From contig JAMZAV010002215.1 of assembly GCA_024449915.1 (NCBI GenBank), positions 297,253 to 361,252 on the forward strand: DNA of 64,000 bases, given 5' to 3'. Below the pieces are notes generated by a model. It saw only the letters and a program-made list of their open reading frames with translations, did not search any database and was not told the DNA's origin. Both the position numbers and the translations under genes were made by a program. Of this stretch, positions 22,794 to 33,816 are shown one piece after another. Positions within the stretch are counted from its first letter, which is position 1. Every line of letters starts with the position of its first letter. The stretch is from Sweltsa coloradensis. Lineage: Eukaryota > Arthropoda > Insecta > Plecoptera > Chloroperlidae.

Positions 22794-24273
22794 TATGAAG
22801 AACAAAGCATGATGTCGACGGGCGACTGAGTTATTGGGGCGACAGTGTGGCGTGCACGGGGGGTGGAGAGATATGTATTGTATAGTACTCCATCTATTTC
22901 ACGAAGGGTGTCAATTAACTATAACCCCACCCATCGCAAATATCAACACAATTTCTCAACCCGTAGATTAGTTTTCCAACCATATTTTCACAACGTTAGT
23001 CTTTCATTCAATTCAACCCTTCATACACCGTCGAACACACATAAATCTACCCACAGACTAGAACTATAAATCTTTCACTCGACGTTCTACTTGTAATTAT
23101 ACTAATATTTCACACACACAAAAATCATACAACCTAATATGTTATGTTCTTCGTGCTCATTGTGATTAACCAAAGGAAACAACTACATCCGGGCTATCTT
23201 ATGTAAAATTGAATGCCATGTCGATGTACTTTTTAGTGAACTTATTCATCATAACAATACCTACTTATATTTGTCGATGATGACAGATGCCGGTTTGTAT
23301 ATGATAGGATGCCTTTTGGACTATGATAATATCATAAAGAGGTTACAAATGTCGAGAGTGATCATTGAATTACAGATAGAGCTATGATAGCAGACTACGA
23401 TAAAAAAATAGGCTACATCTATGTAGCAGTAGTAATCAATTATTTATATAATAATTAGATGCGTATGAGAAAGCAAATCGTATTCTCCGAGAAAAGAAAA
23501 TTTGAAACAGAGTTGGAAATTGGAATAGAAGTGCAAGAAACCTCGCATATTTTGGGTTTTGATGGGAAAACAAAAAAAGATGAGGCAAAATACCAAATTT
23601 AGTTCAAATTAGAAATTAGAAATATAAGGTACTAATAGATATTCAAAATTAAACTGCTATTGTGAGCAAGAATGCGATGCACAAGTAATCGTATCTTATA
23701 TTCCCTGGGCGACAATGATGCAAATAAGCTAATTGGCTATATACGTGGGACTGAGTGCAATTGAGTGTGGTTTATTACATTTGTTTGTTCAGCTTGATTC
23801 TTCTCGACTGAACATATCGCCGGCATGTGCGCAGCTAACAAATAAACTGTTTTACTTGGAACACGTTTGATGTTTCACTGGAGAAATATATTACAAATAA
23901 GCAAAGTAATTTTCACTTTTTAGTGCAGCCAAGTTCTAAGTCAATAATTTTCTTCTCGGTGATTTTGTTTGTTGCTCCAGGCCTTTATTAGTTTAGCTTA
24001 GTTCGCATCATCTTATTTTTACATTTCATTGAGTAGGCCTACGATATATATGGTTTTATACCCCTTGGAGTAAGAATATTATATAGCATAACCCTTCATA
24101 TATGTAACGATATAGATATATATTGAGGTACTATAAGGTAGAGTGGCGATGGGTGGTAAATGCAAATGATTCACAACATGTAGTATGTGCCACAGCGACA
24201 ACTTACACTGAGAAGATAAAATGACGAACATGAGTGAACTACCTGTTAGGCTGTTCTACCACAGATGATATAA
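22794..24273. other. No recognisable gene
   Basis: Long AT-rich stretch with one TAGGCCTA near 24034. No exon-like or repeat structure identified. Confidence 0.45.
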
Positions 24274-24878
24274 TTGGATGAGCGTAACGAGCGTAGCGAG
24301 CGAAGCGAAGATTCCATTTCACTACACTGAAGAAAAAAATCCGAATGTTTTTTTTTTTCTTCTTTCTGTATTTTGTCTGTCTGTTAACACGATTCCGGCT
24401 AAACCGATACTCCGATTGCGATGAAATTTTATGGAGGCCTTCGAAATCTCTGAACTAAGAACTGCCACGTTTTTGAGCGCAATCGAAAAATTATTTCTCA
24501 TGAAAATCGCAATTTTACGATTTTTTTCGATTTTTAAAAAATTTCTTCGACTTATAACTCCTACATGCTTTATCCGATTGTAATGATTTTTTCACAGAAC
24601 CTTAATTTTATGAATTGATATATTCGTGTAAAATTTGTGCGTAATCGAATAATTATTTCTTATGAAAATTTCAATATTACGATTTTTTCCTTTTTTTAAA
24701 TTACGATTAATTAAAAAAAAAAAAGTTAATTTTTTATTTAATTTGATTTAATTTTAAAAAAATTTCAACAAAGTTCTGATTTTTTCACAGAACAACAGAA
24801 AATCCGCAAAACACATGGCAGCTCAATTCACCAATTACGCTCATCCAACAACGCGGCGGGACTTAAGCGTTTTCCTAG
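24274..24878 (+). mobile_element. Helentron-like HINE, type-1 body (reference copy)
   Basis: It begins TTGGATGAGCGTAACGAGCG. Near the 3' end is the inverted partner CGCTCATCCAA, directly followed by a stem-loop (AACGC, 12-base loop, GCGTT) and TTTCCTAG, then T. Terminal 5' repeat, internal 3' repeat, 3' stem-loop and CTAG-T end form the asymmetric structure known for Helentron/Helitron2 elements. The interior contains AATTTTATGGAGG, GAACTAAGAACTGCC and AT-rich subrepeats. It is about 605 bp with no coding sequence, so movement would need an autonomous partner not present here. Confidence 0.8.
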
Positions 24879-25384
24879 TATATTACATCCATCTGTGTTA
24901 GTACATTGGATTATTGCAGCACAGAAAACACGTTACTATGTCCGATCGAGCCAGAGATTCAAGAGGAAAACAAAAAGTTGCATTTTCGTTTCGTAATTCG
25001 TATTTTAAATATTTTGACTAACAAAATAAAATATATTATGTATATGTCGCCATTCTTAGTGAAATGTTGAAACTCCATTTTTCTCTTGTAAATTAGGCCT
25101 ATGTTCGGTTTTGAGATTAAATAGGTATTTGCCTATTCAATTTTCATATTTTATTCAAACACTCTTAATATTAAGAGGGTGACCAATGTGTAGACAAACT
25201 TTTTTAAAAAAAAAAAAAACACACAAATATTAGGTAGGCAATCCCAGCATTATTGGTACTGGTGGAGATCACTGTTCTTAACCATATTTACGATGAAGAT
25301 GACTTTTGTTGTGTAACGTCTCTTGCTATTTGAAACGATGAGTGGTGATGACGATGAGGACGTGAAGGACAATCAGGATTTAAA
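24879..25384. other. No recognisable gene
   Basis: AT-rich DNA with a TAGGCCTA near 25095 and a short poly-A at 25207. Nothing else seen. Confidence 0.4.
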
Positions 25385-25466
25385 AATTCCTTGTGAAGGA
25401 TACGAACCCACGTCCTCTATAGTGCCATACACATCGGGCTATGGTATGAGCCACCGCGGATAACAG
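25385..25466 (-). repeat. tRNA-derived SINE, family 3 (diverged)
   Basis: On the minus strand: GGTGGCTCATACCATAGCCC as a decayed A-box half and GTGGGTTCGTATCCTTCACA as the B-box half, the same layout as 10492-10580. Confidence 0.55.
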
Positions 25467-25843
25467 GTGTATAAGAAGGCCCTAGGTTCTATGCAACTTG
25501 GCTAATCGAGACGAAGGGAGGGACGTAAGGGATGACGCGGGGGGACAAGGGGTGGACAGGCCTGTGCTGGTCAGAACCAGCCACAAGCGTATGGGGAGGG
25601 CAGGGGTTCCCCCACGTCGTGGTCGTCTCCGTCTGTGTCATCATCCGTCCGTGTTGTCATTGTCGTCGCCCTCGGGGAGGTAGTCAAAGGGAAGGGGAAA
25701 GTTCCCCGACGACGACCCAGAGCTCGCCATTAGTTTCAGGGAGAAAAACTCCCCTAATCACGGGGAGTTAGACGGCTACTTCAAACACTGATCCATCAGT
25801 GAATCTAGCAAAGTGTTTCCAAGATTATAAAGCGGGTACTTAC

Positions 25844-25932
25844 ATACGAAGAGGCATGCTGGTAGCACCAGCCGGACGAGGCAGAACGCGATGAAGAAGT
25901 TGGCCATCTCTGGTCACTCTGTGTATGTGCAC
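25844..25932 (-). CDS. Possible first coding exon with signal peptide
   Basis: On the minus strand the ATG at 25907-25905 (context CCAGAGATGG) opens MANFFIAFCLVRLVLPACLF and V, a short hydrophobic stretch that looks like a secretion signal. The exon ends at a consensus donor, TAT|GTAAGT (intron from 25843), in phase 1. The 5' edge is either an acceptor (CTTTTGTTTCAG|GTGC) or a transcription start, because TATAAA lies about 30 bases upstream (25960-25965 on the plus strand). A candidate terminal exon is 25571-25722 after ...GGCGAG. It would be in frame, Asp/Thr-rich, and end SPYACGWF before a stop. Two other frames there are also open, so the choice is not secure. The product is unrecognised. 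Transcript data would decide. Confidence 0.4.
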
Positions 25933-26906
25933 CTGAAACAAAAGACAAGGTTCCGGTCATTTATAGCGACCACTGTATAGGCTGCCTAGTGCCTACACTG
26001 TAATAACAAGGCGCAATGTATCGACATTTCTCGTTCTGTTTAAACATTCCGGCCTAATTCGGCAAGTCTCTCTTGGCGCGGTTCCTGACTGATTACAGTC
26101 CTGATGTTGGAGATGTAGAATGAGTTGTTTCAGTTCATTTTCAACGAAGCTCTTTGTTATATTGTCCGTTTTATTTACATGTCTCGTCAAAATTGTTTTT
26201 CTACTTTTTTCTAAATACTAAACTTATAAAAATCACCTTACAATAAATTGTGTTGCGTACCGCATGAAAAAAGGAAATAAAAACTTGTATTTCCAAAGGG
26301 TTTGGAAGGCCGACCAAAAGTATGTTGCTGCCACTTGGCCACAGTAAATCTCCAACATCCCCCCCAATCCCCACCGCCCAACCTCAAACACTATGTGTAT
26401 AATATTTGCGTTACTACGACATACTCGGCCACCATCAATATTCTCCCATCATTCCACTAGCGATCTCCCGACGAGACCGCTCCGAGGATGCCCAACCGCA
26501 GAGCGGGCGAAACGTCCGGATGGCGAGATCATGTTATCGAAGCATACGATACCTCCGTATCCTACACTAAGAGCTTACAGCTTATCCTTCAGAACTTTTC
26601 GACAGAAGAGATTGCAATTAGGAAACAACGCTGAATAATGAGTAGTAATTATTATACCCTATTCGTTTTGCCTTTCGAAAAGACGAAAGAAAAGGTACTC
26701 CCACTTATTTTTCAATTGCTTTTATATCATTAGGTGGTAGACCCTGCTAACATTAAAACCACGCGAAATAACAGTTTTTGTTTTGTGAAATCACGAGAAC
26801 ACTGCAAAATATCGAAAAACTGATTGCAGAACATTATGTTGTTTTGTCAGAACTATAGCCTGCATGAAGAAAAAATATTGTAATGCTATGGTAAGTTTTT
26901 AATTTA
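25933..26906. other. Putative upstream region of the minus-strand exon; no gene seen
   Basis: Contains the possible minus-strand TATAAA at 25960-25965. The rest shows no convincing exon. The frame at 26393-26638 is unsupported. Confidence 0.35.
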
Positions 26907-27516
26907 CTAGGAAAACGCTAAAGTCCCGCCGCGTTGATGGATGAGCTTTTTAAAGTTTAAAGTTTGCTTGGGATATCTTTACTTTTGCAAGTGCTTTGTT
27001 TTGCTGCCTACGCATTGTAGGTGAATGTTGTCAAGTTTCTTTTGTTTCTTGTCAATTGGTATTATTTACCGTAAAAAACTTATATTAAAAGCTTTATTTC
27101 TATGGATTCTGGCTAACTTTTTCAACTTTTTCTTTCAAAAGGTACTACATCACCATAACCTTAATGTCCATGTATAATATGAACGTTGTTGCCCCACCCG
27201 TTTGGTCAGAATTGGCCCAAATGTCACGAAAATATCGCACTAAAAATCGAAAAAAATCGTAAAAGTACGATATTCATGAGAAATATTTCTTCGATTGTAC
27301 CCAAAAACAATACACCTCTAAGTTCAGAGATTTCGAAGGTCCTGTCAAATTTTCATCAAGATCGGATAAGCCGTTTGTCTGGTAGAGAGTTAACAAACAG
27401 ACAAAAAAACAAACAAAAAAAAAACAAAAAAAAACAAAAAAAAACAAAAAAAAAAACACCCGAGCTAAATTTTTTGGGGGGTCGGTGAAATTGAAGTCTT
27501 CGCTTCGCTCATCCAA
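26907..27516 (-). mobile_element. Helentron-like HINE, type-1 body
   Basis: The minus-strand 5' end TTGGATGAGCG is at 27516 and the 3' CTAG at 26907-26910, with the AACGCGGCGGGAC...GCGTT hairpin just inside. The interior has a long CA-rich stretch (AAAACAAAA repeats at 27400-27460) and the ACCTTAATGTCCATGT block. The 100-codon plus-strand frame over it is an artefact of this repeat. Confidence 0.8.
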
Positions 27517-28232
27517 ATATTTACAAAGTGAGAAGCATATTCGAAAAACAAACCGAACCGATTATTATATTTTAATAAATCCCAATATATATTTCTAAAA
27601 AAAAAAAAAATCTGTATGCAATCAGTTTTTATATATTTTGCAGCGTTCTTCGGCGTTCTAAAGATCTTCAAAACAAGTTTCAAAATAAAAGTTTAACTCG
27701 CATGGAGCTTTATTGCTGTGCATTAAGAAACGAAGAGCTTATAAACTACTCGGCGTACAAGAATCGTTATTCCTCTCCGTCTTGGCTAGAGATCAGATTT
27801 CAACATTAATGCTCAGTTATATGGCAGCGAAATATATGGATCCGGTAAAATCATCAAATCAAAAATAAAACGCACGCAACAAACGGATCAAGAGATTGCT
27901 AGGCCTATAACGAGCCCAACCTTAACCCTGTTCCGAAATTATTTCTCGCAAAAGTTGTTATGTTTTTACCCTCGACGACTAAGTAGCCATTCTTTTCAAA
28001 CAGGAACCAAATTATTAATGGTGATAGCTAAGCGTATAAAATTCCACACTGCAACTACAGCAGCCATAAGAAGTATCTCTGGCTGGCACCGTATATCATT
28101 AATTCTCAGTCTGAACAACGTTAGAAGTCAGGGCATTCTATACTCAATGGTCAGGGGGTTGGGCCACGCCAGCACCACACAATGGGGGATTGCCTAACCC
28201 GGCACCTCCACCAAAATAGAACATACATTATA
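27517..28232. other. No recognisable gene
   Basis: Frames at 27955-28197 and elsewhere lack support. The 16-mer CCCGGCACCTCCACCA at 28198-28213 is the inverted core of the minisatellite at 3035-3407. Confidence 0.4.
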
Positions 28233-28745
28233 CTAGGCGGCTTCGCGAACGCTTTTTCCACTCGCGCTGATGGATGAGCATTTATTGATGATTATTTCTG
28301 AAAGAGACTCGTTGTGCCAGCCGAGAAAAGGTGCGGGGCGGCGAGGTCATATTGACCAATCGTTGCTCTAAAAGTGCGGTCTCTATGAGAACAATTTCTT
28401 CAGTTGTCCCCAAAATCATAACATATGTGATTTCGAACGTTCCCATACAGTTCTATCAAGATCGGAGTAGCCGTTTGCCCGATCGCGGGCCAAATAGGCT
28501 ATAACGAAAATATCGCATTAAAAAAACGTAAAGTATACGATCGATGTTCACGAGAAATATTTCTTCGATTGTACCAAAAAACTTGGCAGATCTAAGTTCA
28601 GAGATTTCGAGTCCCCCTGAAAATTTCATCAAGATCGCATTTGCCGTTTCCCCAGTAGAGTGCAAACAAACAAACAGACAAAAAAGACACCCGAGCTATT
28701 TTTCTCAGGGTAAGTGAAATTGAAGTCTTCGCTGCGTTCATCCAA
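28233..28745 (-). mobile_element. Helentron-like HINE, alternative 3' end
   Basis: The 5' end TTGGATGAACGCAGCGAAG is at 28745. The 3' end is ...GCGCGAGTGGAAAAAGCGTTCGCG then AAGCCGCCTAG at 28236-28233, followed by T. The hairpin foot GCGTT is kept while the last 15 bases differ from the TTTTCCTAG type. The same variant occurs at 34643 and, decayed, at 43495. Confidence 0.7.
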
Positions 28746-28910
28746 TAATACAACGTTGTTTAACGTCCATTCGTATATTGTAATAGAGGGGGGGGGGGCA
28801 CCGCATCTTCTTGGTCCGCCACTGGACGGCTCTCTGGGTGAGTGAACTCGTCATTATTAGTATCGCGTTTCCCTGTCAATAAAACACGGTCTGGACTAGT
28901 TTGTTCGTAG

Positions 28911-29250
28911 CTCATGCGATGCAGGGGGCAGAGGGCGGCGGCAAGGCAGGGGGGTGGCGTCGCTCGCACGCACGGCGCCATCACAACAGGAAGACGCTCA
29001 TGCGATGCAGAGGGCAGAGGGCGGCAAGGCAGGGAGGATGGCGTCGCTCGCACGCACGGCGCCATCCACAACAGGAAAACGCTCATGCGATGCAGAGGGC
29101 AGAGGGCGGCGGCAAGCAGGGAGGTGGCGTCGCTCGCACACACGGCGCCATACAACAGGAAGACGCTCAGCGATGCAGAGGCAGAGGGCGGCGGCAAGGC
29201 AGGGAGGTGGCGTCGCTCGCACGCACGGCGCCATCACAACAGGAAGACGC
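28911..29250. repeat. GC-rich tandem repeat, about 85 bp x 4
   Basis: Units start at CTCATGCGATGCAG (28911, 28997, 29082; slightly altered at 29166) and contain GAGGGCGGCGGCAAGGCAGG, GCGTCGCTCGCACGCACGGC and GCCATCACAACAGGAAGACG. All frames on both strands stay open for 80-150 codons, so the apparent Arg/Ala-rich proteins are by-products of the repeat. Confidence 0.9.
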
Positions 29251-29297
29251 CTTCAGGTTTCACATTTGCTCATCTCGTCTTGAGGACCAGCTACAGT

Positions 29298-29705
29298 CAG
29301 GGTGTGATTTTTTTTATATTTATTAAAAAAATCAAAAATCATGATTTATTTCATTTAAATCCGATTTATTTGATTTAAATCAACTTTTTTATTTAAATCA
29401 GATTTTTCCGATTTTTCCGATTTAAATCAGATTTTTATTGGTTTAAATCAACAATATCAGTGTTTCAAAACTTGTGAAGTTGGTGAGCGGATCAAATACT
29501 TTCACAAGAGTTTCAGAAATTATAATTCAAAAATTATTTTTTGGAAAACTTTGCCTAAATCAGTTGGAACTCTTGTGTTTGTTGCTCAAAATGAAGAAAA
29601 AGTGCATTTGATTTAAATCAATGATTTTTATTTAATAAATCATTTGATTTAAATCTGGTTTAAATCAATGATTTAAATCAACTGATTAAAATCAAAAACA
29701 CCCTG
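29298..29705. mobile_element. hAT-type MITE with 8-bp TSD
   Basis: The termini CAGGGTGTGATTTTT and (inverted) CAGGGTGTTTTTGATTTT are flanked by gctacagt (29290-29297) and gctccagt (29706-29713), an 8-bp duplication with one mismatch. The 408-bp interior is largely interleaved GATTTAAATCA palindromes. There is no coding sequence. CAG ends and 8-bp duplications identify the hAT superfamily. Confidence 0.9.
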
Positions 29706-29884
29706 GCTCCAGTTGTAAAGCAATTAATCAAGTACAATAGTTATTAAGAATGGGTAATTGCCACCACTGTGCGTGTATGAGATGGATGATTGTTTGTGTT
29801 CTTGGAGATGGCAGAGGTAGCGGCTTGACAGGCTATAACTATAGTGGCATCAACGTTGAATTAGCGTATAGTACCTCGTTTTGT

Positions 29885-30476
29885 TTTTTCTGTTTGTTCG
29901 ATCTGCAAACGGCTATTCCGGTCTATAGAAAAACTTGAGGAAACCTTCGAAATCTTGTAACTTAGAGCTAACGCGATTTTGGGTACATTCCGGTGAGGAG
30001 GTCCAGACACAACTTTGTTTTACCTAGACCGAATGCATAATAATATACAAGCTAAAAATTCACCATCCACTAGAATTGTTTCCTCCTTTAAATGAAGCTT
30101 TTACTTTATCCAACAGTCCGGACTCTGGACTTGTTCTATGATAGTAAGGAAACTTTTAAGAACAAATTGTTTGGTATTAACAGGGGTAAGTTTTTTGTTT
30201 GTTCTTGACCACTTGCTATGCTTGTTCAGTTTTTCTTTGTGTTTTTGTTTTTGTAGAAACGACATCACTATTAGATTGAATATTGGTGTGCTATGTGTGT
30301 CAATTTGTTAAATTTATATTATATTGTTTGTGCTGTATTTAATCACATTGTAATTGTGGCAACCTGTTTGTGACATAAATAAACTAAACTAAACTAATGG
30401 TTTACGAAAATCGCAGCTTTTCGGTTGTTTTTCCGAGTGTATGAATTCAGGTTCATCCACCAACGCTGCGCCGTAG
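29885..30476 (+). mobile_element. Decayed HINE carrying a LINE insertion
   Basis: 29895-30000 resembles the CAAACGGC...CTTGA...CCTTCGAAATCT block. 30404-30476 has GTTTACGAAAATCGCAGC and the 3' end TTCATCCACCAACGC...GTAG|T. The stretch between is a LINE 3' end (30010-30395). The element's 5' TTGG end is not identifiable. Confidence 0.5.
30010..30395 (+). mobile_element. LINE 3' untranslated tail
   Basis: T-rich 3' region ending GTGACATAAATAAACTAAACT with a short (CTAAA)n tail, the ending habit of CR1/L2/Jockey-type non-LTR elements. A possible short coding remnant (LDLFYDSKETFKNKLFGIN, 30127-30180) precedes it. It sits inside a HINE remnant. Confidence 0.5.
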
Positions 30477-30734
30477 TTTACCAAAACAAGCAAACAAAAG
30501 CTTTGTATTGAAGAACAATCTGTACAAACCGCCGATACTGAAACTATAAGTAGAAGTAGCAGTCAATAATGTTTAGTGCTCCAGCCTACAGAGTCGACCC
30601 ACTGTGCCAAATTATTTTCCTTCGATCGATCAAACATCTCCGCTGAGAGGTGGACATTGTGTTTCAGCCAACTAGATTGAGTGGGCAAATTAATATTGAT
30701 CCGTTGACTTGAACGTGGATGTTTGCAAGTTTCG

Positions 30735-30850
30735 ACTTTCAATACGGGGGTGCATGGAGGGAGCAAGGAGTGGCAGCTTGCCAGCACGCGCCACCAGCTT
30801 GCCAGCACACGCTGGGGGGTCCGTGGTTCGATTCCAGACAGGCACCGCAG
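30735..30850 (+). repeat. tRNA-like SINE head (weak)
   Basis: The B box in CGTGGTTCGATTCCAGAC near 30822-30838 follows a duplicated CCAGCTTGCCAGCAC segment. The A box is unclear and no tRNA fold was verified. Confidence 0.35.
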
Positions 30851-30954
30851 CAAGTATAATACTGACAGGGTAGTCGAATTTTAATTTTTGTCGCGGTTAT
30901 CCAATAAAACACAACGGCAGTAGTAAAACTCAAAGAGTCAAAATAACAAAATAC

Positions 30955-31090
30955 CATACAAACGGCTACTCCGATATTGATGCAACTTTCAGGGGACCTT
31001 CAAAATCTTTTAGCATAAATATTTGGTTATATAATCACATTTTGAGTTTTTTGAAAATTGGTCATTGTGATTTTTTTTTCGAATATAGGA
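30955..31090. mobile_element. Internal HINE fragment
   Basis: ACAAACGGCTACTCCGAT...TTTCAGGGGACCTTC...AATCT matches the type-1 internal block, with both ends missing. Confidence 0.5.
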
Positions 31091-32191
31091 ATGCATAAAA
31101 TACAATATAATATAAGCTCAGCCATAAACGCGACTATAAGAAGTGACGACGACGTGAGAAACTAGGGCAATGAGTTTATGGTGTGTTTGATGATTATATT
31201 GTTTTCTAAGTTTTAAAAAAAATGATTGTGGTTGATGATAGTAAAAGCAAAAGAAATATTATTAAATCGAATGGGATAAAAATAAATGTGATTTATGTAA
31301 ATTATATTTTGTTAAATAAATTATACTTCGAATGAGAAATTGAGAAAGTATGTGCATGAAACCATTTACTGAACCAGCATTCAAAAGGAGGTAGGCCTAC
31401 TTCGAAACTAGTAATTTGTTTCAGTGCTATTGATTAATAAGTCCTAGTTGTTTCTGTGAAATAGCGACAAAATATAACCTACACATGCCTCATGCGTGCG
31501 AGTCCATGAGTTATGCATGTCGCAACTAGGGGGGGGGGGGGGGGGGGCAACATGGGGATGTGTATGTAGGCAGAACTAAACTGCCAGCAGCAGTCTTCAT
31601 TTGTTGCAAATTGTCAACATGCATATAGATTCATAGAAATTAGAAACTAAGAGATGCAAAAAAAAACGGCGGCCAAGCCCAGCCCGAGCTCTGAACGACC
31701 TGGTTAAAATAATGCGGTGGCCCGGCCCGAAAGTCAGCCCAGAAACCCGGTTCTTTCGAAGACTGCAAATCATGAAGATATTTATAAACTCGGCAGAGGC
31801 TTTACCGGCGTCATTTCAGACAACAGATTATGAACCATAATGGTATTTGTCCAACTAGTATGTACCGTTGTAACTAGTCCGAAAGCCCGAAGCGGCCCGA
31901 GAGCTTGAGCTGGCCCGAAAACACAATGTTACGGGGCCGGCCCGGCCCGAAAATCCCATCTCTAGAAACTTTACTCTTGAATAAAGAACAAATTGATGTA
32001 TTATTTTTCGACAAGGATTGCGTCAAAGTACCGGTGTTCCGAATAAAAACAGAAAAGGTGACCATTGCCGTCAAACATGCGAGTCGGGTAGTACATTCTC
32101 GTCATCGCTTGAAGCTTCAACCACAGCGCGCTGATCTGGACGCGCGTGTTGGTCAGCACCATAGATACTAGTATAACCCCCCCAGGACCGA
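31091..32191. other. No recognisable gene; GGCCCG-rich patch
   Basis: Includes a run of about 21 G near 31527-31548 and CCCGGCCCGAAA-type repeats at 31680-31960. The frames around 31905-32273 are open on both strands without recognisable content. Confidence 0.4.
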
Positions 32192-33310
32192 GGTCAGGAC
32201 GACAATCTACTACCCGAAGAGCGTAATGATGTTCGGCGGTGCGGGGCGGTCTGCTATACGCTGTGAAAGTCAAGGGTTACAACAACGCTGCTACCTTGGC
32301 TTTGAACCAACCGCTGCCAAGCAGTGTTGTTAATGGAGTGACGTCACACTCTAGCAGCGTATTTGCTTGAGGTCTCTAACCACACTATAAACTCAATGAT
32401 TCCATGTAGCGTGTTGGTCAGGACGACAATCTACTACCCGACCAGCGTAATGATGTTCGGCGGTGCGGGGCGGTCTGCTATACGCTGTGAAAGTCAAGGG
32501 TTACAACAACGCTGCTACCTTGGCTTTGAACCAACCGCTGCCAAGCAGTGTTGTTAATGGAGTGACGTCACACTCTAGCAGCGTATTTGCTTGAGGTTTC
32601 TAACCACACTATAAACTCAATGATTCCATGTAGCGTGTTGGTCAGGACGATAATCTACTACCCGACCAGCGTAATGATGTTCGGCGGTGCGGGGCGGTCT
32701 GCTACGCTGTGAAAGTCAAGGGTTACAACAACGCTGCTACCTTGGCTTTGAACCAACCGCTGCCAAGCAGTGTTGTTAATGGAGTGACGTCACACTCTAG
32801 CAGCGTATTGGCTTGAGGTTTCTAACCACACTATAAACTCAATGATTCCATGTAGCGTGTTGGTCAGGACGACAATCTACTACCCGACCAGCGTAATGAT
32901 GTTCGGCGGTGCGGGGCGGTCTGCTACGCTGTGAAAGTCAAGGGTTACAACAACGCTGCTACCTTGGCTTTGAACCAACCGCTGCCAAGCAGTGTTGTTA
33001 ATGGAGTGACGTCACACTCTAGCAGCGTATTTGCTTGAGGTTTCTAACCACACTATAAACTCAATGATTCCATGTAGCGTGTTGGTCAGGACGACAATCT
33101 ACTACCCGACCAGCGTAATGATGTTCGGCGGTGCGGGGCGGTCTGCTACGCTGTGAAAGTCAAGGGTTACAACAACGCTCAACGGTACCATCTTGGCTTT
33201 GAACCAACCGCTGCCAAGCAGTTACTATGGAGTGACGTCACACTCTAGCAGCGTATTGGCTTGAGGTTTCTAACCACACTATACACTCAATGATTCCACG
33301 TAGCGTGTTG
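32192..33310. repeat. Satellite, about 223 bp x 5
   Basis: Units begin GGTCAGGACGACAATCTACT at 32192, 32416, 32640, 32862 and 33084. Each holds GATGTTCGGCGGTGCGGGGC, ACAACAACGCTGCTACC, GGAGTGACGTCACACTC and AACCACACTATAAACTCAAT. Units are nearly identical; the last has a few changes. TGACGTCA is a perfect CRE/ATF palindrome and TATAA lies about 50 bases further on, so each unit contains promoter-like pieces. No function is shown. Confidence 0.92.
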
Positions 33311-33602
33311 GACACATCACGTGTTGACGCTCTATCATACGGACCTCCTAGCTAGGGGTGCATTGTGTGGGAACTGACGTGATGGTGGTTTAAGGTGGCG
33401 GAAACCAGCTGAGACCTACCCTGTGAAGGGCGTTCCTCAAGCCTGTCTTGTCTGTCGTGATTCGGGGTCTAGCTCTAGGATGTTCTGGGGATTCCCTCAA
33501 AAAATACCTAACACATAAGTTCAAGTCTTTTTTAGACAGAAGACAATTTATTTTTTAATTATACTCCCAAGAGTGTGTTTTATTTATATTCTACCGATGC
33601 AG

Positions 33603-33816
33603 TTCCCTACTCCATCCCCTTCTGGTTCATCGTAAAGTCCACCGGAGCAGTGACCTTGAAGAGACGGGTGGAGTTGGCCAACACCCTCTTTCCATTAACT
33701 CCCTCCCATTGAGACAATCAATTCCAAGGTCATGGAATCAAATCCGATGCGACCACTTTCCCTTGAAGCGAGGGCACCATTGATCATCAGTGAGGGTGGG
33801 ACTGGGCGAGGGTTGG
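33603..33816. other. Coding-like island, strand uncertain, one frameshift
   Basis: On the plus strand, after a good acceptor (TTTTATTTATATTCTACCGATGCAG), a frame reads YSIPFWFIVKSTGAVTLKRR and VELANTLFPLTPS. It then continues one frame over as INSKVMESNPMRPLSLEARA and PLIISEGGTG. On the minus strand GALASRESGRIGFDSMTLEL and, after a shift at the same place, VNGKRVLANSTRLFKVTAPV end at a stop at 33607-33609. AATAAA follows on that strand. A single indel near 33705 would repair either reading. STGAVTL is reminiscent of extracellular beta-sandwich repeats, but I do not recognise the protein. It could be a broken exon or an assembly error. Confidence 0.35.

Noticed and set aside
26393..26638. 81-residue frame with a GRNVRM-like stretch in another frame (reminiscent of Penelope-like or LINE sequence)
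   Set aside because: Too short and no adjoining reverse transcriptase or nuclease motif.
28760..29378. Several 100-150 residue Arg/Ala-rich open frames on both strands
   Set aside because: They all lie over the 85-bp GC-rich tandem repeat, where every frame is open. No start context or domain supports any of them.
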